64,000 bases of DNA from Comamonadaceae bacterium. GTDB taxonomy: Bacteria > Pseudomonadota > Gammaproteobacteria > Burkholderiales > Burkholderiaceae_C. The translations under genes were made by a program, and so were the position numbers. Below are positions 60,258 to 64,000 of this stretch, piece after piece. The stretch is taken from NCBI GenBank assembly GCA_947375135.1, contig CANCER010000001.1, positions 62,001 through 126,000 on the forward strand, read 5' to 3'. The notes beneath the pieces are model-generated. The model saw only the letters and a list, made by a program, of their open reading frames with translations, ran no database searches and had not been told where the DNA came from. Within the stretch, counting starts at the first letter, position 1. Each line of letters starts with the position of its first letter.

Positions 60258-61525
60258 CGTGCAAAGGCGATCCGGCCGCCCACCAGGGTGGTGCGCACCT
60301 GGCCCGGCAACTCATAGCCGCCAAACGGTGTGTGCTTGCCCTGGCTGTGCAGGGCATCGGGCTCTACCACCCAATGCGCTGCGGCATCAAATACGCACAC
60401 ATCGGCCACAGCGCCGACGCTCAGCGTACCCAGTTCACCAGCCAGCGCACCCAGGGATGCACCCAGCACACCGGCGGGCCGGCGCGTGATGGTGGCCAGC
60501 GCATCGGACAGGCTCATGCCGCTGTCCTGCGCCCATTTCAGCGTCAGGCTCAGCAGCAGTTCCAGGCCCGTGGCGCCGGGCTCGCTTTCAGCAAAGGGCA
60601 AGGCCTTGGCATCCTCATCCACCGGCGTGTGGTCGGACACCAGGGCGTCGACGGTGCCGTCGGCCAGGGCGGCGCGCAGGGCATCGCGGTCGCGCTGTTG
60701 GCGCAGCACGGGTGTCAGGCGCATGCGGCTGTCGAAGAAGCCGATGTCCACATCGGTCAGGTGCAACGAGTTGATGCTCACATCGCAGGTGACCGGCAGG
60801 CCCTCGGCCTTGGCCTGGCGCACCAGTTCCACACCGGCTGCACTGCTGATGCGGCACAGATGCACGCGGGCGCGTGTTGCGCGCACCAACTCGAAAATCG
60901 TGTGCAGCGCAATGGTTTCGGCAGCGACCGGCACGCCACTCAGCCCCATGCGCGTCGCCAACGGGCCGCTGGCGGCCACTCCCTTGCCCAGATACAGCTC
61001 CTGCGGACGCAGCCACACAGCGTAGCCAAAGGTGCTGGCGTATTGCAGGGCACGCTGCAGGGTCTGGGTATTGGCCAGCGGCACCTCCGCCTGGCCAAAG
61101 CCAACACAGCCGGCCTCGGTCAGCCCGGCCATCTCGGTCAGCACCTCGCCCTCGAGCTTGCGCGTGAGCGCCCCCAGGGGGAACACGCGTGCCAGGTTGA
61201 GCTGCTGTGAACGGTAGTGCAGCATTTCTGCCAGCCCCGGCACATCCAGCACCGGCTCGGTATCGGGCGGGCAGACCAGGCTGGTCACGCCACCTGCCAC
61301 GGCCGCAGCCAGTTCGGAAGCGAGCGCGCCGCCCAGGCGCACAGAGAGATCCACCAGACCAGGAGCCACGATGCAGCCTGCTGCGCGGATGTTTGTGTCG
61401 GCTGCAAAGCCCGCAGGGACAGTACCGATGGCAAGAATTTTCCCGTCCGCAACGGCCACATCGGCCACCGCATCAAACGCACTGGCGGGGTCTATGACGC
61501 GGCCGCCCTGGATCAGGAGTTTCAT
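60254..61525 (-). CDS. dihydroorotase-like protein lacking the HxH metal motif (PyrX/PyrC')
   Basis: This 423-aa amidohydrolase-fold protein aligns with dihydroorotases, but the DxHxH motif that binds zinc after strand 1 is changed to VDLSVRLGG (near residue 58). Later segments VSDHTPVDEDAKALPF and GKHTPFGGYELPGQV remain recognisable. It is therefore probably the inactive PyrX subunit that holds aspartate carbamoyltransferase in a complex. The ATG at 61525 overlaps the hisC stop as ATGA. Confidence 0.93.
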   Translation of the reverse strand: MKLLIQGGRVIDPASAFDAVADVAVADGKILAIGTVPAGFAADTNIRAAGCIVAPGLVDLSVRLGGALASELAAAVAGGVTSLVCPPDTEPVLDVPGLAEMLHYRSQQLNLARVFPLGALTRKLEGEVLTEMAGLTEAGCVGFGQAEVPLANTQTLQRALQYASTFGYAVWLRPQELYLGKGVAASGPLATRMGLSGVPVAAETIALHTIFELVRATRARVHLCRISSAAGVELVRQAKAEGLPVTCDVSINSLHLTDVDIGFFDSRMRLTPVLRQQRDRDALRAALADGTVDALVSDHTPVDEDAKALPFAESEPGATGLELLLSLTLKWAQDSGMSLSDALATITRRPAGVLGASLGALAGELGTLSVGAVADVCVFDAAAHWVVEPDALHSQGKHTPFGGYELPGQVRTTLVGGRIAFAR

Positions 61526-62628
61526 ACGGAGGCCTCTGGATTGGTGGCGTTGTGCAAAGGCAGGATGTGCTGCAGGGCGGCAACCAGGGCCTCGCATTCG
61601 GGCTGCGTGCCGATCGAGATGCGCAAGTGGTCGTCAATACGCGGTTTGGCAAAGTAGCGCACCAGAATCTTCTTGTCGCGCAAGCGCGCCAACAAGCCAG
61701 CCGCCGAATGCAGCGGATGCCGGGTAAAGATGAAGTTGGCACTGGACGGCAGGGTCTCAAAACCCAGCCGGGCCAGCTCGGTGGTCAGCCAGTCGCGGCT
61801 GTGGATCACAGCCTGGGTGATTTTTTCGAAGTACGTGTTGTCTTCGATCGCCACCTGGGCACCGGCCAGGGCCAGCCTGTCCAGCGGGTAGGAGTTGAAA
61901 CTGTCCTTGACCCGCGCCAGCGCTTCAATCAGGACCGGATGGCCCAGCGCATAGCCCACGCGCAAACCGGCCAGGGCCCGTGACTTGGAAAGTGTATGCA
62001 CCACCAGCAGGTTTTCGAAGTCGGGGATGAGCTTGACCGCGCTCTCGGCGCCAAAGTCCACATAGGCCTCGTCGATGATGACGACAGACCCGCGGTTGTG
62101 TTCCAGCAGCTCGCGCAGTTGGCTCAGCGGCAAGGCGATGCCCGTAGGCGCATTGGGGTTGGGCAACACGATGCCGCCGTTAGGCACCTTGTAATCCGCC
62201 ACATCCACTTCAAAGCCTGCGGTCAAGGGCACCTGGGTGTAGTCAATGCCGTACAGACCGCACCACACCGGATAAAAGCTGTAGCTGATGTCCGGGTACA
62301 GAATCGGCAGCGCGTGCTTGAGCAAGCCCATGAAGGCATGGCCCAGCACCTCGTCAGAGCCATTGCCCAGAAACACCTGGTCTGCGCCCAAGCCGAAATG
62401 CGTGGCAATCGCGCCCTTGAGTGCCGTGCCATTCGGATCCGGGTACAGGCGCAGCTTCTCGTTCACGCCATCACGAATGGCCTGCAAAGCGCGCAGCGAA
62501 GGCGGATAGGGGCACTCGTTGGTGTTGAGCTTGACCCAACCGTCGGTTTGCGGCTGCTCGCCCGGCACATAGGCCTTGAGCTGGTCTATGCCCGTGCTCC
62601 AGAAAGGAGATGTCTTTATTCCGTTCAT
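61522..62628 (-). CDS. hisC: histidinol-phosphate aminotransferase
   Basis: This 368-aa class I/II aminotransferase converts imidazole-acetol phosphate to histidinol phosphate. The PLP Lys is in [19 protein letters not shown] and an upstream [12 protein letters not shown] holds the Asp and Tyr. [14 protein letters not shown] is typical of HisC. It overlaps pyrB at its start and pyrX at its end by 4 bp each, an uncommon interleaving of histidine and pyrimidine genes. A broader aromatic specificity is possible. Confidence 0.9.
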   Translation of the reverse strand: MNGIKTSPFWSTGIDQLKAYVPGEQPQTDGWVKLNTNECPYPPSLRALQAIRDGVNEKLRLYPDPNGTALKGAIATHFGLGADQVFLGNGSDEVLGHAFMGLLKHALPILYPDISYSFYPVWCGLYGIDYTQVPLTAGFEVDVADYKVPNGGIVLPNPNAPTGIALPLSQLRELLEHNRGSVVIIDEAYVDFGAESAVKLIPDFENLLVVHTLSKSRALAGLRVGYALGHPVLIEALARVKDSFNSYPLDRLALAGAQVAIEDNTYFEKITQAVIHSRDWLTTELARLGFETLPSSANFIFTRHPLHSAAGLLARLRDKKILVRYFAKPRIDDHLRISIGTQPECEALVAALQHILPLHNATNPEASV

Positions 62629-63587
62629 GCTTCATTCCCCGCAACAATACTCATTACTGCCATACGCACCGCAATACCAAAGGTCACCTGCGGCAGGATC
62701 ACGCTCTGCTGGCCGTCCACCACGGCCGAGTCAATTTCCACCCCGCGGTTGATGGGGCCGGGGTGCATCACGATGGCGTCGGGCTTGGCCAGCTGCAGCT
62801 TCTCGGGTGTCAGGCCAAAGCTCTTGAAAAATTCGCTCGTGCTGGGCAGCAGCGCACCGCTCATGCGCTCGTTCTGCAGGCGCAGCATGATGACCACGTC
62901 GCAGTCCTTGATGCCCTCTTCCAGCGTGTGGCAAACGCGCACCCCCATCTGCGCCATGTCGGAGGGCACCAGCGTTTTGGGGCCGACCACGCGCACCTCG
63001 GCACAGCCGAGCGTGGTGAGGGCATGGATGTCGGAGCGCGCCACGCGCGAATGCAGCACATCACCGACGATGGCCACCGTAAGGTTGGCAAAGTCTTTCT
63101 TGAAGTGCCGGATGGTGTACATGTCCAGCAGACCCTGTGTCGGGTGGGCGTGGCGCCCGTCTCCGGCGTTGATCACATGGACATGCGGCGCCACATGCTG
63201 GGCAATCAGGTAAGGGGCCCCGGACTCGCCGTGGCGCACGACAAACATGTCGGCGGCCATGGCGGAGAGATTTGCGATGGTGTCCAGCAGCGACTCGCCC
63301 TTGGCCGCGCTGGAGCGCGCGATGTCCAGGTTGATGACGTCAGCCGAGAGCCGCTTCGCCGCAATCTCGAAGGTGGTGCGGGTGCGGGTGCTGTTCTCGA
63401 AGAACAGGTTGAACACACTTTTGCCGCGCAAGAGAGGCACCTTCTTCACCTCGCGGTCGTTCATCGAGACAAAGTTGGTGGCGGTGTCCAGGATGTGGGT
63501 CAGGATGGACTTGGGCAGCCCTTCCACCGACAGCAGGTGGATCAGCTCGCCGTTCTTGTTGAGTTGGGGGTTTCGTTTGTACAACAT
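62625..63587 (-). CDS. pyrB: aspartate carbamoyltransferase catalytic subunit
   Basis: This 320-aa enzyme condenses carbamoyl phosphate with aspartate in pyrimidine synthesis. The carbamoyl phosphate site is [19 protein letters not shown], and [12 protein letters not shown] and [11 protein letters not shown] follow. In this lineage PyrB assembles with inactive dihydroorotase chains. It starts 2 bp after pyrR and its end overlaps the hisC ATG (ATGA), so the operon is pyrR-pyrB-hisC-pyrX. Confidence 0.96.
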   Translation of the reverse strand: MLYKRNPQLNKNGELIHLLSVEGLPKSILTHILDTATNFVSMNDREVKKVPLLRGKSVFNLFFENSTRTRTTFEIAAKRLSADVINLDIARSSAAKGESLLDTIANLSAMAADMFVVRHGESGAPYLIAQHVAPHVHVINAGDGRHAHPTQGLLDMYTIRHFKKDFANLTVAIVGDVLHSRVARSDIHALTTLGCAEVRVVGPKTLVPSDMAQMGVRVCHTLEEGIKDCDVVIMLRLQNERMSGALLPSTSEFFKSFGLTPEKLQLAKPDAIVMHPGPINRGVEIDSAVVDGQQSVILPQVTFGIAVRMAVMSIVAGNEA

Positions 63588-63589
63588 GG

Positions 63590-64000
63590 CTAGCCGGCTT
63601 TCACTTCAAAACTAAACACGCCCGCGTCGCTGCGCGCCAAGGCCAGCGACTGCTGCTCGCCCAGTGCCACGCGTGCGGCGGCAAAGTCGGCCTGCACCGG
63701 CAGTTGGCGTCCGCCCCGGTCCACCAGCACCGCCAGCTTGACGCTGGCCGGGCGGCCGTAGTCAAACAGCTCGTTGATCACGGCGCGCAGCGTGCGGCCG
63801 GTGTAGAGCACATCGTCCAGGATCAGGATGTGGGCGCCGTTCACATCAAACGGCAACTGGGTCTGCGCGCTGCTGGCCAGGCCGCGCTTGGCAAAGTCGT
63901 CGCGGTGCATGGCCGAGGAAATCACGCCCGGTTTGCCGCTCAGGTTCAGGTCGCGCTGCAAGCGCTCCACCAACCAGGCGCCGCCGGAGGTAATGCCCAC
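63590..64000 (-). CDS. pyrR: PyrR bifunctional regulator/uracil phosphoribosyltransferase, 5' end beyond the window
   Basis: The visible part is 136 codons. It begins inside the protein ([17 protein letters not shown]), carries the PRPP motif [20 protein letters not shown], and ends FSFEVKAG. PyrR controls pyr operons and has uracil phosphoribosyltransferase activity. The family is about 165-180 residues, so roughly 30-40 residues lie beyond position 64000. It leads the pyr operon. Confidence 0.93.
   Translation of the reverse strand: MGITSGGAWLVERLQRDLNLSGKPGVISSAMHRDDFAKRGLASSAQTQLPFDVNGAHILILDDVLYTGRTLRAVINELFDYGRPASVKLAVLVDRGGRQLPVQADFAAARVALGEQQSLALARSDAGVFSFEVKAG

Noticed and set aside
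1..64000. CRISPR arrays, integrases, transposases or insertion-sequence ends
   Set aside because: No regularly spaced repeats, no DDE or tyrosine recombinase motifs and no terminal inverted repeats of an insertion sequence were seen. The 176-bp repeat is a single pair without a transposase.

Overview
The window looks like a chromosomal segment of a Burkholderiales betaproteobacterium, most likely Comamonadaceae (Rhodoferax/Polaromonas-like). The reasons are high-GC coding sequence, an rpoH gene behind a perfect CIRCE element, a complete aa3 oxidase and heme A assembly block with its usual small accessory proteins, and a pyrR-pyrB-dead dihydroorotase operon. No taxonomic search was possible, so the placement is by gene content only.

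Layout. (1) 110-12296, + strand: a tightly overlapping acyl-CoA catabolic operon (hydratase/dehydrogenase fusion, thiolase, PimC/PimD-like acyl-CoA dehydrogenase pair, enoyl-CoA hydratase, class III CoA transferase) running into a five-gene Liv-type ABC importer. It looks like uptake plus beta-oxidation of an organic acid, perhaps a dicarboxylate or aromatic derivative. (2) 12374-14166: a YceH-like gene and rpoH under CIRCE. (3) 14238-23381, - strand: coxB-ctaD-(38-aa protein)-ctaG-DUF2970-coxC, then surf1-(thioredoxin-like)-ctaA-ctaB-sco, with one small gene (DUF2909) in the opposite direction. (4) 23561-30751: a BioC-like methyltransferase, comF, trmL, a wrecked parA, cytochrome c4, and a moxR/VWA pair interrupted by an acetyltransferase and a toxin-antitoxin pair.

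(5) 30764-45613 is an accessory defence island ending near a tRNA-Arg(CCT). It holds a type I restriction system (hsdM, hsdS, hsdR) split by 6.4 kb of cargo, an ATPase-hsdR-metallopeptidase operon behind a palindromic operator, a RES/Xre and a MazF/MazE-like toxin-antitoxin module, a RecF/ABC-like ATPase with a broken Toprim-type partner, and a broken AlbA/Schlafen-type gene. A 176-bp near-identical direct repeat (37175-37350 and 39375-39550) carries a 27-bp palindrome. Remnants of hsdS, hsdR and mazF at the edges show that units have been duplicated, swapped and deleted.

(6) 45919-58301: mttB-like and dimethylglycine dehydrogenase-like gene ruins next to an intact GcvT-type FAD dehydrogenase and its XRE-cupin regulator, selU/selD for selenouridine in tRNA, an MFS exporter, a GNAT gene with an apparent in-frame internal deletion, a MocR regulator, a transglutaminase-like protein, a TlpA-like thioredoxin and a pirin. 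(7) 58434-64000: a GAF-PAS-PAS-GGDEF protein converging on a translationally coupled pyrR-pyrB-hisC-pyrX operon, in which histidine and pyrimidine genes are interleaved.

A recurring oddity is the number of genes that keep their two ends but have lost the middle (parA, higB, the Toprim gene, the AlbA gene, a GNAT, mttB, a dimethylglycine dehydrogenase).
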